A stretch of DNA of 52,431 bases from Acidimicrobiia bacterium (lineage in GTDB: Bacteria > Actinomycetota > Acidimicrobiia > Spongiisociales > UBA5794). The position numbers and the translations under genes are program-made. Below the pieces are notes generated by a model. The model had not been told where the DNA came from. It worked only from the letters and a program-made list of their open reading frames with translations, and searched no databases. Shown in pieces: positions 7,190 to 18,415 of this stretch; within the stretch, counting starts at the first letter, position 1, and the number at the start of each line of letters is the position of its first letter. The DNA is taken from the NCBI GenBank assembly GCA_030066755.1, contig JASJAX010000007.1, forward strand, positions 1 to 52,431. Direction: 5' to 3'.

Positions 7190-8434
7190 TCAGGACTCCG
7201 AGCGACCCTCGACGAAGAAGACCGCAGTCGGTCCCTTGCCTTTGACGTCGACGGTGCCGCCGGGAACGATCTCGTAGCGGTCGTCGAGCCTGTCCCGGGT
7301 GCTCCCGGTGATCTGGATACGGCCCGCCTGACCATGGGATTCCATACGGCTGGCGACGTTCACAGCGTCGCCCCACAGGTCGTAGATGAACTTCTGCTCG
7401 CCGATCACGCCTGCCACGACCGGACCGCTGTTGATCCCGATTCGGAAGGTGATGTTCCGTCCGAGGAATTGGCGAGAAGCCATGAGTGCGTTGATCTCGA
7501 GCGCCATCTCGGTGAGCACCTCGGCGTGGTCGGGCCGGGGAGTCGGCACACCGGCCGCCACCATGTAGGCATCGCCGATGGTCTTGATTTTCTCGACGCC
7601 GTATCGGTTGGCGAGCGTATCGAACTCGGTGAAGACCTCGTTGAGCAGCTCGACGAGCTCGTCCGGCTCCATTGTCGCGGACATCGGTGTGAAGTCGGCG
7701 ATGTCGGCGAACAGCACGGTCGCTTCGTCGAATCGGTCGGCGATGACCCGTTCGCCATCCTTCAGCCTGGCGACGATCTCGTCTGGGAGGATGTTGAGGA
7801 GTAGGGCATCGGAGCGGGCGCGTTCCCGATCAGCATCGTCCTGAGCGCGGTCTCGTTCGCGCACGAAGTACATGAAGAGGAAGAACAGGAAGGTTGTCAC
7901 GCCGAGCAGCACGATGGCGAAGTTGCCGACTACGAGGCTCTCCGATGGCTCGGGTGCGCCGGCACGCGGGAGGAAGATTGCCCACGAGAGTGTCGCGAGA
8001 TAGACCGCGAACCACCACAGTCCGATCCGCCGGCCGAATGCCAGCAACGCCACGATCGGGGCGAGGATGCCCCACAGCACATTCGCCCCGGACTCCGCAG
8101 CGCCACCCTGGTACCACGTACCGAACCAGGAGACCACGAGGTTGCCGCCCATCATCACCGCGATGGCGGTGCCCATGCCCTGCTTCACCAACACGAACAC
8201 CCCGACGGTGACCAGGAGGAGGGCTGCATAGGCGTACAACGCGATCACGAACGGGGTAGGCACTCCGACGAGCAGCGCCATCGTGGCCGTCATCGATGTC
8301 ATGAGGACGCCACCCGTGCCGAGGACGACGGTCAACGACTTGGCGATCCGGTCGCGCTCGGTGTCGTCCTCGCTCGCCACGAGTGGATACGCCCGGTCGA
8401 GGAATCGGATGGCTCGTTCGCGAAGGCTCGTCAC
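7190..8434 (-). CDS. membrane-bound class III adenylate cyclase
   Basis: About 414 residues: several hydrophobic helices in the first ~190 residues, a short coiled linker (E-R-D-R-A-Q-D-D-A-D-R-E-R-A-R), then a class III catalytic domain. Metal-binding Asp residues sit in F-A-D-I-A-D-F-T and in I-G-D-A-Y-M. The base-specifying pair appears as Lys in E-K-I-K-T-I and Asp in Y-D-L-W-G-D, which favours ATP over GTP. The transition-state Asn and Arg are in N-V-A-S-R-M-E. No HAMP domain is seen. The GTG at 8434 is chosen because upstream sequence to 8605 runs into the divergent acetyltransferase; TATCGT about 10 nt upstream could be its -10, giving an almost leaderless mRNA. Confidence 0.85.
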   Translation of the reverse strand: MTSLRERAIRFLDRAYPLVASEDDTERDRIAKSLTVVLGTGGVLMTSMTATMALLVGVPTPFVIALYAYAALLLVTVGVFVLVKQGMGTAIAVMMGGNLVVSWFGTWYQGGAAESGANVLWGILAPIVALLAFGRRIGLWWFAVYLATLSWAIFLPRAGAPEPSESLVVGNFAIVLLGVTTFLFFLFMYFVRERDRAQDDADRERARSDALLLNILPDEIVARLKDGERVIADRFDEATVLFADIADFTPMSATMEPDELVELLNEVFTEFDTLANRYGVEKIKTIGDAYMVAAGVPTPRPDHAEVLTEMALEINALMASRQFLGRNITFRIGINSGPVVAGVIGEQKFIYDLWGDAVNVASRMESHGQAGRIQITGSTRDRLDDRYEIVPGGTVDVKGKGPTAVFFVEGRSES

Positions 8435-8522
8435 AGTGCCGGGGACGATACCGGCGCGCTGTCGGTCGATGTCCGGTCGGCGTACATTGGATCTCGCAAC
8501 GACGTCTCGGTGGAGGCTCACG

Positions 8523-9062
8523 ATGGCTGCCAGGCTGCTCGACGTGCCCGAGGTCGATGCGCGGCTCCCCGAGATCATCACGGCGTACCGCGCGATGTAC
8601 GCCATGGCGGCTGATGAAGGCTACGGGTATTCCCTCGAGCTCATCGGGTACAGCCGGCGCGACGGTTTCCGCCTCGCCGCTGCGTTCGATGACGACGACG
8701 ATCGGGTTCTCGGCTTCGGTTTGGGCTTCACCGGCCTGGCGGGCCAGATCTGGACCGACAGCCTCGCCGCCGCCATGGATCCAGGGGTCTCGAACGAGTG
8801 GCTGGGTGGGCACTTCGAGTTCGCTCAGTTCGGCGTGGTTCCCGACATGCGGCGTCGCGGTGTCGCCACCGACGTCTACGAGGTGCTCTTCGCCGACCTC
8901 CCGCACGATCGGGGGATCCTCACCGTCATCGAGACCAACGTCCCCGCCCGGACCTTCTACGAAGCCCATGGCTGGACCACCGTCCACCGGGACTTCTACT
9001 CCCCGTCCGGTCTCGGTCCGTATCGGGTCATGGGCAAGCAGCTGCATGGGGCGGCGGTCTGA
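8523..9062 (+). CDS. GNAT-family N-acetyltransferase
   Basis: A 179-residue protein. The acetyl-CoA-binding motif A is visible as F-A-Q-F-G-V-V-P-D-M-R-R-R-G-V-A-T-D-V-Y, followed by L-T-V-I-E-T-N-V-P-A-R-T-F-Y-E-A-H-G-W, the usual GNAT beta5/alpha4 region. The acceptor substrate cannot be told. A TGGAGG ribosome site lies 6 nt before ATG 8523, which fixes the start against an upstream-open frame. It is divergent from the cyclase, with about 90 bp between starts. Confidence 0.85.
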   Translation: MAARLLDVPEVDARLPEIITAYRAMYAMAADEGYGYSLELIGYSRRDGFRLAAAFDDDDDRVLGFGLGFTGLAGQIWTDSLAAAMDPGVSNEWLGGHFEFAQFGVVPDMRRRGVATDVYEVLFADLPHDRGILTVIETNVPARTFYEAHGWTTVHRDFYSPSGLGPYRVMGKQLHGAAV

Positions 9063-9106
9063 GCTCGACGAGCGCAGAACATCTGGCGACCTGGCACACT
9101 CCCGGC

Positions 9107-9442
9107 ATGACGATCGATGAGTTGCTCGCCGAGCACAGTGAGGACGTAGCCGACCTGGCATCGCGACTGCTGATACACCTCGCCGACGCTGCGGATTGGG
9201 TCGACACGCGGGTGTGGCCCGGGTGGCACGGAGTCGGATTCCACCATGCCGATGCCGGCTACGTCGTCGGTGTGTTCCCACGCCGCGATCACGTTCAGGT
9301 GCTCTTCGAGCATGGTCACCTGCTCGGTGACGCTCCATTCCTCCGGGGCTCCGGCCAGACCCGAACGATCGACTTCACCGATTGGGACGAGGCGCGCCTC
9401 GCGGCCGTCGACGACCTGATCGATCGCGCGCTCGGGACCTGA
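9107..9442 (+). CDS. small conserved protein (DUF1801/DUF5655-like)
   Basis: A 111-residue soluble protein with W-P-G-W-H-G-V-G-F-H-H-x-D-A-G-Y-V-V-G-V-F-P-R-R-D-H-V-Q-V-L-F-E-H-G, a pattern like the small YdhG/DUF1801-type domains of unknown activity. The start is an ATG directly 6 nt after a -10-like CACACT (9095-9100), so the message may be leaderless. It lies 44 bp after the acetyltransferase. Confidence 0.65.
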   Translation: MTIDELLAEHSEDVADLASRLLIHLADAADWVDTRVWPGWHGVGFHHADAGYVVGVFPRRDHVQVLFEHGHLLGDAPFLRGSGQTRTIDFTDWDEARLAAVDDLIDRALGT

Positions 9443-9479
9443 TTCGCAGAGCCAGCGCCCGCAGTCGGGCAACGCAACT

Positions 9480-9517
9480 GTCACCCGGGCGAAACACCGT
9501 CGAAATGTGCGCATGAC
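9480..9517 (+). promoter_or_regulatory. GlnR-like nitrogen box upstream of amt
   Basis: GTCAC (9480-9484), six bases, GAAAC (9491-9495), six bases, GAAAT (9502-9506), six bases, ATGAC (9513-9517). Actinobacterial GlnR sites have the form GTnAC-n6-GAAAC, repeated at 22 bp. The first half-site pair matches exactly and the second is degenerate. The location 35-70 bp before an ammonium transporter gene fits known GlnR targets. Confidence 0.5.
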
Positions 9518-9551
9518 AGGCTGTCGCCGTCTCACTCGTTGGGAGGAAACC

Positions 9552-11095
<1,544 letters not shown>

Positions 11096-11103
11096 GCACG
11101 CCG

Positions 11104-13575
11104 GTGTCGCCCGTCGGGCAGTTCCTCGAGTTCCGCGACGCTGCGCAGGCCGAACGATTCGGGGACGGGGGCCCCACGCTCTGTGATGCCCTGACCGACA
11201 CGCTCGATCGGGTCGTGGTCGAGCTGTACACGGAGGCCCCGCAGGATGTTCCGTTCGCACTCGTTGCCCTCGGCGGGTACGGGCGCCGCGAGCAATGCCT
11301 CCATTCCGATGTGGATCTGATGCTTCTGCACGCTGGGGGCGACGTCGAGGACGCAGCTGCGGAGGTCTTCCGACCCCTATGGGACGCAGGCTTGAAGGTC
11401 GGGCACTCGGTGCGGACGGTACCCGAGGCGATCGACGCGGCACGGCAACGGTTCGACACGCTGACGTCGCTCCTGTCGGCCCGCCTGGTCGCCGGAGAAG
11501 CCGACCTGTACTCAGAGCTGGCCGTCAGGTTGGCCAAGGTCGTTGCCGGCAAGCCGCTAGCCCCCCTCCTGGGTGCTGCGGAGCGAGAACGCCGCGATCT
11601 CGAGCCGTATCCGGTCATGGCAGCGAATCTCAAAGAAGGCAGGGGCGGCCTGCGGACCTTTCAAGGCCTGAAGTGGGAGCGGCGCCGAGCGGCTTTGCTG
11701 GGGATCGAGCCGACGCCGATCGGCGAAGGTGAGACCGAGGCATTCGCCACGTTGCTCACGATCCGCAACGCACTGCACGCGGTCAACGGCCGAGCGCACG
11801 ACACCTTTTCCGTGGGTCTGCGTGAACCCGTCGCCCGCTGGATGGGCAAACACCCCGAGATCGTCGCCGGCATGCTCGTCAAGGCACTCCACGAGGGAGA
11901 TCGGCTCGCCGATCGGGCGTGGCCGGATCTGCAGGCGACGACGGGAGATCCGCTGGGATCCTTCCGCAAGCGTCTTGCGGGCACCATCAAGTCACGATTC
12001 CGCAGCGAGGTGCAGGTCTCGGACGCAAACAGCGCGCTCACGGTGGCCGTCGCCGCTGCGGGACGACCCGGAGCCCTCCGGTTCACTCGATCCGAGATCG
12101 AAGTCGTCGAATCGAGTGACGCCTCGTGGCACGCAGCCGATCGCGCCGCGTTCGTCCAGCTGATCGGCTCGGGAGAACGGGGTCGATCGGCCTTCTCGAT
12201 GCTCGATCGACTCGGTTGGGTGGACCGGGTATTCCCCGAGTGGGTATTGATCCGAGGTGCGCCGCAACTCGCCCCGTTCCACGATCATCCCGTCGATAGC
12301 CATCTCTGGCGATGTACGGATGAGATGGGAACGCTGCTTCGATCCGGAGATGACCTGGCTCGCTCGATCGCCGAAGAGATTGGCTCGCCGGAGGAGTTGT
12401 ACCTCGCGGCGTTCTTTCATGACATCGGCAAACGGCGCGGGGGAGACCACGCCAAGATCGGCGCCGACCTCACCGTCTCCTTCTGTCGTCGCGCTGGGTT
12501 CGGGCCGGCGACCACCGCAGCAGTTGCCCATGCCGTGCGGCACCATCTCCTGCTCGCCGATGTGGCGTTCCGGCGCGACATCGGTCGGGATGAGGTGATC
12601 GACGAGGTGATCGACGCCGTGGGAACCCTGCGGCGCCTTCAGGTGCTGTACCTTCTCACGATTGCCGACGCCCGGGCCACCGGTTCATCGATGTGGACGG
12701 ATTGGAAGGCGTCGCTGTTGCGCACCCTGTACATCCGGTGTGCCGCTCGCTTCGGAGCTGCGGAGTCGGGCGGCGACGTGGTCGCAGCGCACGAACCCGA
12801 CCTCGAACCATTCACCACAGCCGCTGAGGACCACGAGCCCCGCATGGTGGAGGAGCACCTCGCCGCCATGCCGAACGAGTACTCCGCAACGACCAGTCCT
12901 GCAGATGTTGCGTGGCACCTCGATGCATTGAAGACATGGAGCGGAGGCGCCGAGATCCACGTGAAGGACGTCGGTTCCGGGCATCGGGTGGTGGTCGTGG
13001 CCGACGATCGTGCCGGGTTCCTGTTCGCCGTGGCGTCGGTATTTGCGGCGAACGGCATCGACGTCTTCGAGGCACGGCTCTTCACTCGCGATGACGGCAT
13101 TGTCGTCGACACGTTCCAGGTCGCCGGCGATACCGGCGATGGGACCGTCCCCGATCGGCGATGGGATCGGATTCGGGCCGACCTGGCTGCGGTACTGAGC
13201 GGCGATCTCGATCTCGCCGACCGGGTTGCGGAGCGGGCACGTGCCTACCGGCGAAGTGGACCGGCGGTACCCGTCCGGGTCACCGTGGCCGACGAACCGG
13301 CCACTGGGCACACCGTGGTGAGAGTCCGGTGTGCCGACCGGATCGGTCGCCTGGCGCAGATCGTCGGAGCGTTGACGGAGGCGGGCTGCGAGATCCACTA
13401 CGCAAAGCTCGATGTGCGAGGCGACGAGTTGATCGATTCGTTCCTCGTCAGGCGCGATGGTCACCCGATCCGGGACGAGGCACAGCGGGCCGCAGTGGGT
13501 ACCGCGGTCTCGGCTGCCGTCGAGCAGTCCCCATCCCGCCCGCCGACCGTCGACACCGACGCCGGTCGAAGCTGA
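11104..13575 (+). CDS. glnD: PII nucleotidylyltransferase / uridylyl-removing enzyme
   Basis: 823 residues starting at a GTG, 8 bp after glnK. Domain order: nucleotidyltransferase with G-G-Y-G-R-R-E-Q (57-64) and S-D-V-D-L-M (68-73); the PII-uridylyltransferase helical region; an HD phosphohydrolase with F-F-H-D-I-G-K (H439-D440); and two C-terminal ACT domains (~626-700 and ~737-800) that sense glutamine. It attaches and removes a nucleotide on the PII T-loop Tyr. In actinobacteria the donor is usually ATP, so the product is probably adenylylated PII. Confidence 0.93.
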   Translation: MSPVGQFLEFRDAAQAERFGDGGPTLCDALTDTLDRVVVELYTEAPQDVPFALVALGGYGRREQCLHSDVDLMLLHAGGDVEDAAAEVFRPLWDAGLKVGHSVRTVPEAIDAARQRFDTLTSLLSARLVAGEADLYSELAVRLAKVVAGKPLAPLLGAAERERRDLEPYPVMAANLKEGRGGLRTFQGLKWERRRAALLGIEPTPIGEGETEAFATLLTIRNALHAVNGRAHDTFSVGLREPVARWMGKHPEIVAGMLVKALHEGDRLADRAWPDLQATTGDPLGSFRKRLAGTIKSRFRSEVQVSDANSALTVAVAAAGRPGALRFTRSEIEVVESSDASWHAADRAAFVQLIGSGERGRSAFSMLDRLGWVDRVFPEWVLIRGAPQLAPFHDHPVDSHLWRCTDEMGTLLRSGDDLARSIAEEIGSPEELYLAAFFHDIGKRRGGDHAKIGADLTVSFCRRAGFGPATTAAVAHAVRHHLLLADVAFRRDIGRDEVIDEVIDAVGTLRRLQVLYLLTIADARATGSSMWTDWKASLLRTLYIRCAARFGAAESGGDVVAAHEPDLEPFTTAAEDHEPRMVEEHLAAMPNEYSATTSPADVAWHLDALKTWSGGAEIHVKDVGSGHRVVVVADDRAGFLFAVASVFAANGIDVFEARLFTRDDGIVVDTFQVAGDTGDGTVPDRRWDRIRADLAAVLSGDLDLADRVAERARAYRRSGPAVPVRVTVADEPATGHTVVRVRCADRIGRLAQIVGALTEAGCEIHYAKLDVRGDELIDSFLVRRDGHPIRDEAQRAAVGTAVSAAVEQSPSRPPTVDTDAGRS

Positions 13576-13630
13576 CGACGATCCTCTCCAATGCCGCCGT
13601 GCCTATCGTGGCGCCGGCACGAGGAGAGGT

Positions 13631-15022
13631 ATGAGCCGTCAGCTGATCAAGTACGTGTTGGAGCGTGAGGACTACGGCGCCGAAGTCACGGTCGCCGGCT
13701 GGGTCAGGACTCGGCGCGACTCCAAGGGTGGCTTCTCGTTCATCGAGTTGTACGACGGCTCCGGCTTCAGCGGGATCCAGATCATCGCGGACGGCGATCT
13801 CCCCAACTATGAGTCCGATGTGCTGCGGCTGACCATTGGTAGCGCCGCCCGGATCACCGGGGTGCTCACTGAATCACCCGGCAAGGGACAGCGGGTCGAG
13901 ATCAAGGCAACGGAAGTCGAGGCGATCGGGTTCGCCGATCCGGAGCGCTACCCGCTCCAGAAGAAGCGGATGTCGTTCGAGGCTCTGCGGGACATCGCCC
14001 ACTTGCGAGCGCGTACCAACGCCCTCGGTGCTGTTGCTCGAGTGCGCAATGCTCTTTCCTATGCGACCCACCGCTTCTATCAGGATCGGGATTTCCTCTA
14101 TCTGCACGCCCCGATCATCACGGCGAGCGACGCCGAAGGGGCCGGGGAGATGTTCCGGGTCTCGACGCTGAATCCCGAAGCGCCGCCCCGCAACGACGAG
14201 GGCATCGATTACGGGCAGGACTTCTTCGGACGACCCACGTTTCTCACGGTCAGCGGTCAGTTGAACGCCGAGACGTATGCGCTTGCGCTCGATCGGGTCT
14301 ACACGTTCGGGCCGACGTTTCGCGCTGAGAACTCCAACACCCGGCGGCACCTCGCCGAGTTCTGGATGATCGAACCCGAGATGGCCTTCGCCGATCTCAA
14401 CGACAACGCCGATCTAGCTGAGGACTACGTGCAGTACCTCGTGCGCTACGTGCTCGACCACTGTGGTGACGACCTCGAGTTCTTCAACAAGTGGGTCGAA
14501 GAGGGCATCATCGATCAGCTCACCGCCGTTGCCGATAGCGAGTTCGAGCGCATCACGTACACGAAGGCCGTCGAGCTGCTCGAGGAGTCGGGGGAGTCGT
14601 TCGAATACCCGGTTCGCTGGGGAGCCGATCTCCAGTCCGAGCACGAGCGGTATCTGACCGAGAAGGTCTTCAACCGGCCGGTGACCGTGACCGACTTCCC
14701 GTTCGACTTCAAGGCGTTCTACATGCGCCGCAACGACGATGGGAAGACGGTTGCTGCGATGGACGTGCTGGTCCCCGGCGTCGGCGAGATCATCGGCGGC
14801 AGCCAGCGAGAAGAGCGGCTCGACGTGCTCGCCGACTCGATGCGCATCAAAGGCATGGATGAGGACCACTATTGGTGGTACCTCGACCTTCGCCGCTTCG
14901 GCAGCGTTCCCCACGCCGGCTTCGGTCTCGGCCTGGAACGAGTCGTCCAGTTCTGCACCGGCATGCAGAACATCCGCGACGTCATCCCGTTCCCCAGAAC
15001 CCCAAGAAACGCGGAGTACTGA
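13631..15022 (+). CDS. asnS: asparaginyl-tRNA synthetase
   Basis: 463 residues, close to the usual bacterial AsnRS length of ~466. It has an N-terminal OB-fold anticodon domain ([14 protein letters not shown]) and a class II catalytic core. Motif 2, [16 protein letters not shown], has the AsnRS form rather than the AspRS form. Motif 3 is [10 protein letters not shown] near the C-terminus. The start is set by GAGGAGAGGT directly upstream; the frame open to 13457 overlaps glnD and is not used. Its presence suggests direct charging of tRNA-Asn. Confidence 0.95.
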   Translation: MSRQLIKYVLEREDYGAEVTVAGWVRTRRDSKGGFSFIELYDGSGFSGIQIIADGDLPNYESDVLRLTIGSAARITGVLTESPGKGQRVEIKATEVEAIGFADPERYPLQKKRMSFEALRDIAHLRARTNALGAVARVRNALSYATHRFYQDRDFLYLHAPIITASDAEGAGEMFRVSTLNPEAPPRNDEGIDYGQDFFGRPTFLTVSGQLNAETYALALDRVYTFGPTFRAENSNTRRHLAEFWMIEPEMAFADLNDNADLAEDYVQYLVRYVLDHCGDDLEFFNKWVEEGIIDQLTAVADSEFERITYTKAVELLEESGESFEYPVRWGADLQSEHERYLTEKVFNRPVTVTDFPFDFKAFYMRRNDDGKTVAAMDVLVPGVGEIIGGSQREERLDVLADSMRIKGMDEDHYWWYLDLRRFGSVPHAGFGLGLERVVQFCTGMQNIRDVIPFPRTPRNAEY

Positions 15023-15313
15023 GCGACGGCTTCGCCGTCGCGGTACTGAGATCCACCTCCCTTTCAGGGAGGGGTGGCCTCGACGAAGTCGAGGGCGGGG
15101 AGGGTGTCAACTGTGGTGCGCGACCACAGTGGTGCCCGTTCATCACGTCATTCGAGGGGCTCCGCGAGGGTGCGCCAAACGGTGGAAACCCGCCCCTGGC
15201 TGCTCCGCAGCCTGTCCCCGCCCTACAAGGGCGGGGGATTCCAGCGGACGACCACCGCAACGCACGAACAGTCCCCCCGGAGGGGGGAAAGTACCGCCAG
15301 GCCGGAGGCCTGG
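15023..15313. repeat. array of at least seven short perfect hairpins
   Basis: The 316-bp gap between asnS and the convergent dehydrogenase gene has no gene. It holds GCGACGGC-TTC-GCCGTCGC (15023-15041), an imperfect CCACCTCCCT-TTC hairpin (~15053-15077), CCTCGAC-GAA-GTCGAGG (15078-15094), ACTGTGGT with complement (15110-15130, loop GCGCG), GGCTGC-TCC-GCAGCC (15198-15212), CCCCGCCCT-ACA with complement (15216-15236), CCCCCC-GGA-GGGGGG (15273-15287) and CCAGGCC-GGA-GGCCTGG (15297-15313). Most loops are three bases. It may act as a bidirectional terminator, or it may be a cluster of mobile palindromic units. Confidence 0.85.
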
Positions 15314-15338
15314 GGGTAGGGGGGTCAGCACTCGTCGA

Positions 15339-16232
15339 TCAGTCTGCCGCGGATCCCACCTCGAAACCGGCGAGCTGCTCGAGCGCCTTGATCAGCGCAT
15401 GGTTCCCATCGTCGCCGAGTCCCTGGCGTTGCAGGGCACGGTAGAGCTGGAAGACGAGGCTCGTCCCTGCGAGCGGGACGCCCAGCTCGTCACCCGCCTC
15501 GAGCACGAGCCGGAGATCCTTCTGCTGTAGGTCGATCGTGAACCCCGGAGACCAATCCCGCAAGGCGATCTGCGGTCCGCGGTTCGACAACATCCACGAT
15601 CCGGCCGCACCGTCCTTGACGGCGTTGATCGTGGTCGAGACGTCGAGGCCTCCCGCCTCGGCCAGCATCAGCGCCTCAGATACGCCGAGGGCCGTAACGA
15701 CGACGAGGACCTGGTTCACGAGCTTGACGAGCTGCCCGGCGCCGATCGGACCGACATGCGTGATGGTCTTCCCGTAGGCCTCCATGTAGGGGAGCGCCCG
15801 TTCGACGTCACCGGTGTCGCCCCCGACCATGATCGCCAGGGTGCCGTTGGCCGCTCCTTCGCTACCTCCACTCACTGGGGCATCGACCCAGGCTGCGCCG
15901 ACGTCGGCAACGGCTGCAGCGAATCGTTGCGTTGCCGAGGCGCTGATCGTCGAGTGGTCGACAACGAGCTTCCCTGTACTGAGGCCGTGGATCAGCCCGT
16001 CATCACCGAACACCACTGCCTCGACGTCCGGTGTGTCGGAGACGCAGATCATGACGATGTCGCATGCTGCGGCCAGCTCACGCGGCGTTTTGGCTACCGC
16101 GGCGCCCGCTTCGAAGAGCTCGGCAGTGCGCTCCACCGTGCGGTTCCAGACCACGACATCGTGGCCGGCTCGCTGGAGGCACGCGGCCATGCCACGACCC
16201 ATGATCCCCATCCCGGCGTACCCGATCTTCAT
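15339..16232 (-). CDS. NAD(P)-dependent beta-hydroxyacid dehydrogenase
   Basis: A 297-residue member of the 3-hydroxyisobutyrate / tartronate-semialdehyde reductase family. The Rossmann motif G-Y-A-G-M-G-I-M-G-R-G-M-A is at the N-terminus, the substrate loop D-A-P-V-S-G-G near 117-123, and the catalytic Lys lies in G-Q-L-V-K-L-V-N-Q near residue 170. The exact substrate (3-hydroxyisobutyrate, 2-hydroxy-3-oxopropionate or succinate semialdehyde) cannot be told. It is monocistronic, divergent from the next gene, and its 3' end faces the hairpin array. Confidence 0.85.
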   Translation of the reverse strand: MKIGYAGMGIMGRGMAACLQRAGHDVVVWNRTVERTAELFEAGAAVAKTPRELAAACDIVMICVSDTPDVEAVVFGDDGLIHGLSTGKLVVDHSTISASATQRFAAAVADVGAAWVDAPVSGGSEGAANGTLAIMVGGDTGDVERALPYMEAYGKTITHVGPIGAGQLVKLVNQVLVVVTALGVSEALMLAEAGGLDVSTTINAVKDGAAGSWMLSNRGPQIALRDWSPGFTIDLQQKDLRLVLEAGDELGVPLAGTSLVFQLYRALQRQGLGDDGNHALIKALEQLAGFEVGSAAD

Positions 16233-16390
16233 GGTCTCCTCGCTTCACCCGCCGTCGGCGCCAACGTAGCAAGGGCGCAGTGCACGGGGACGAATGCGGT
16301 GGGATCGACGGGCCTTCGGCTCGGGAACCCAACCGGGGGGCGCGAGCGTTGTAGCTCCTCGCACCTGTACCCGTCCCCCCACCTTTGCCG

Positions 16391-17305
16391 ATGCATCTGC
16401 CTCCCGCTGCCACGATCCGACGACGCAGCCGAACCATCAGCCTCGCAGTCGCGCTGTGGCTGTTCGGGCTGTCCACGACCATCCTGCTGATCGGTCTCTG
16501 GGGCCGCTCCGTTGCGGCCGACGAGGTCACGCTCGAATCGAGCGCACGGGCCGTGCTGGAGAGCGAGCTCGTCAACGACCGGATGACCGACTGGATCAGC
16601 GACGCAATCGCCTCGGCGACCGACGTTGCACCCGACGAGATCGCCGATGTCGTGGCCGCAGTGGCTGCGAGTGACGAGTTCTCCGGTGTCATGGAGGACC
16701 TCGTCGATCAGCTGGTCGCTGCAGCGCTGGGGCCGCCCGGGGCCCAGGTGACCGTCGATCTGACCGGCTCCGTCGACGAGATGCTCCCAGTCGTTCTCGC
16801 AGCCTTGGCGGATCGAGGCGTGAACGTCGACCGCGAGCTCATCAGGAACGATGCGGCCGAGATCCAGGACGTCATCCTCGGGACCGACCGTGACCCTGCC
16901 GGAACGGGAGCGGCTCGATCCGCGGAGCATGTACTCACCTGGGTGTTCGTCATCGGGCTCGCCGGCGTCGTGACTTCAGGGCTGGTGACGCTCGCGCTTG
17001 CCGAGGATCGACTCCGCCAGGCAAGGGCATTGGCAATCCGGCTCGGAGTCTCGGCGATCACCTTTGCAGTCATCCTGCGCGTCGGTGCGTGGGCGGTCGA
17101 CCCGGGCGGAGGCCGATCGCCGATCCGTGCCGGCGGTTCCCGCCTCCTCGGATCCAACGGTCATGTCCCTCTCCTCGTGGCCGTTGCCGCCGCTGCCGTC
17201 GTCGGCATCGCAACGTTCGTGCTGATTCGACGACGGCGTGAGCTGCGCCTCGCGACGCAGAACACGAAGGAGACCAACGTGGACTCCGAGCTCGTTCCCG
17301 CCTGA
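16391..17305 (+). CDS. membrane protein of unknown function
   Basis: About 304 residues. There is an N-terminal hydrophobic helix (~15-38), a ~130-residue acidic extracytoplasmic segment, two helices near 180-235 and a fourth near 255-278 followed by a basic R-R-R-R tail. The extracytoplasmic part is rich in D and E and has the repetitive look of V-D-L-T-G-S-V-D-E-M. No family is recognised. ATG 16391 is used; a TTG two codons earlier is possible. It is divergent from the dehydrogenase gene, and the ~158 bp between holds no clear promoter. Confidence 0.7.
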   Translation: MHLPPAATIRRRSRTISLAVALWLFGLSTTILLIGLWGRSVAADEVTLESSARAVLESELVNDRMTDWISDAIASATDVAPDEIADVVAAVAASDEFSGVMEDLVDQLVAAALGPPGAQVTVDLTGSVDEMLPVVLAALADRGVNVDRELIRNDAAEIQDVILGTDRDPAGTGAARSAEHVLTWVFVIGLAGVVTSGLVTLALAEDRLRQARALAIRLGVSAITFAVILRVGAWAVDPGGGRSPIRAGGSRLLGSNGHVPLLVAVAAAAVVGIATFVLIRRRRELRLATQNTKETNVDSELVPA

Positions 17306-17368
17306 CCGGTGCTGGACTGCGCTGCACACAGCCGGATGGCACACTGGAGCAGAGAACGGAGAGATCAG

Positions 17369-17779
17369 GTGACGCGACCCCACGTGCAGCTTGCCGGCCC
17401 GGTGCTCGACTCGGCGAACCCGCTCGCGCTCGCCGAGTTCTACGAGCGGTTGACCGGGTGGGAGATCGCTCATCGCGAAGGTCCGCAACCGGGGAATCCG
17501 CCCGAAGATGGGTGGGCGCTGCTTCGATCGCCGGACGGTGCTCAGAAGATCGAAATGCAGTGGGAGCCCAACTACGTCGCACCGACCTGGCCGCCCGAGC
17601 CCGGAGCGCAGCTGATGATGATCCACCTCGACTTCGGGGTCGACGATCTCGAAGCGGCGGTTGCGTGGGCGATCGAGGCCGGTGCTCGTGTCGCAACGCA
17701 CCAACCCCAGGAGGATGTCCGGGTGATGCTCGATCCGGATGGACACCCGTTCTGCCTCTTCCCAATGGCCACCGACTAG
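17369..17779 (+). CDS. VOC-family (glyoxalase-like) protein
   Basis: 136 residues with the beta-alpha-beta-beta-beta layout of vicinal oxygen chelate proteins: L-D-S-A-N-P-L-A-L-A-E-F-Y-E-R-L-T-G-W-E in the first half and H-L-D-F-G-V-D-D-L-E ... D-P-D-G-H-P-F-C-L in the second. This is the pattern of the Glyoxalase_6 type found across actinobacteria, often without an assigned substrate. The GTG at 17369 is preferred because ACGGAGAG lies upstream; an ATG at 17336 is the alternative. The nucleoside-kinase-like gene follows after 9 bp. Confidence 0.8.
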   Translation: MTRPHVQLAGPVLDSANPLALAEFYERLTGWEIAHREGPQPGNPPEDGWALLRSPDGAQKIEMQWEPNYVAPTWPPEPGAQLMMIHLDFGVDDLEAAVAWAIEAGARVATHQPQEDVRVMLDPDGHPFCLFPMATD

Positions 17780-17788
17780 CGGCTGACG

Positions 17789-18415
17789 ATGGGCGCACCG
17801 CGGCTCGTCGATTGGTCGCAGGTCGATGCGCTGATCGACTCCTGCGTCGCGTCCCGGGAGCGCCTGGGTCGTTGGGTGCTCGGCATCACCGGGCCGCCCG
17901 GCTCGGGGAAGAGCTCACTCGCAAGTCGGGTCGTGGATCGGGCTGGAGCCGTTGCGTGTGTGGCGCCAATGGACGGCTTTCACCGCAGCAACGACGAACT
18001 CGAGGCGATGGGGATGCTCGAGCTCAAAGGGGTCCCAGCGTCGTTCGATGCCGAGTCGTTCGTGGCCCATCTGGAGCGCCTGCGAGGGCCCGGTGCAGTG
18101 CCCTGGCCGACCTTCGATCGCGGTCGCGAGGAAACGGTTCCGGGCGGTCGAATGATCGGCCGGGAGGTGCAGCTCGTGGTCGTCGAAGGCAACTACCTCC
18201 TGTTGGACGACGCTCCGTGGAACCGTGTCCGCCAACTCGTCGACGAGGTCTGGTACCTCGATGCGCCGGAGGAGGACCTCATCCCTCGCCTGCGTGCGAG
18301 ACACGAGTTGGCGAGAACTCCCGAGGACGCCTGGGCGAAGATCCAATCCACCGATCTCCCCAACGCCAGATTGGTCGCCGCAACAAGACACCGAGCCGAC
18401 GTGGTTGTTGCGTAG
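17789..18415 (+). CDS. P-loop nucleoside/sugar kinase-like protein
   Basis: 208 residues. Walker A is G-P-P-G-S-G-K-S near 35-42, followed by a phosphate-acceptor region M-D-G-F-H-R-S-N-D and a Walker B-like V-V-V-E-G-N-Y-L-L-L near 130. This is the uridine kinase/pantothenate kinase-like fold (FrcK type), which phosphorylates a small metabolite. The substrate is unknown. The final base of the stop codon is also the first base of a period-7 repeat array. Confidence 0.8.
   Translation: MGAPRLVDWSQVDALIDSCVASRERLGRWVLGITGPPGSGKSSLASRVVDRAGAVACVAPMDGFHRSNDELEAMGMLELKGVPASFDAESFVAHLERLRGPGAVPWPTFDRGREETVPGGRMIGREVQLVVVEGNYLLLDDAPWNRVRQLVDEVWYLDAPEEDLIPRLRARHELARTPEDAWAKIQSTDLPNARLVAATRHRADVVVA

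Noticed and set aside
8435-8605. Longer N-terminus of the cyclase up to 8605
   Set aside because: The added region overlaps the divergent acetyltransferase coding sequence and its SD, and has no membrane or signal features.
15023-15313. CRISPR array
   Set aside because: The hairpins differ in sequence and are not regularly spaced direct repeats; no cas genes are present.
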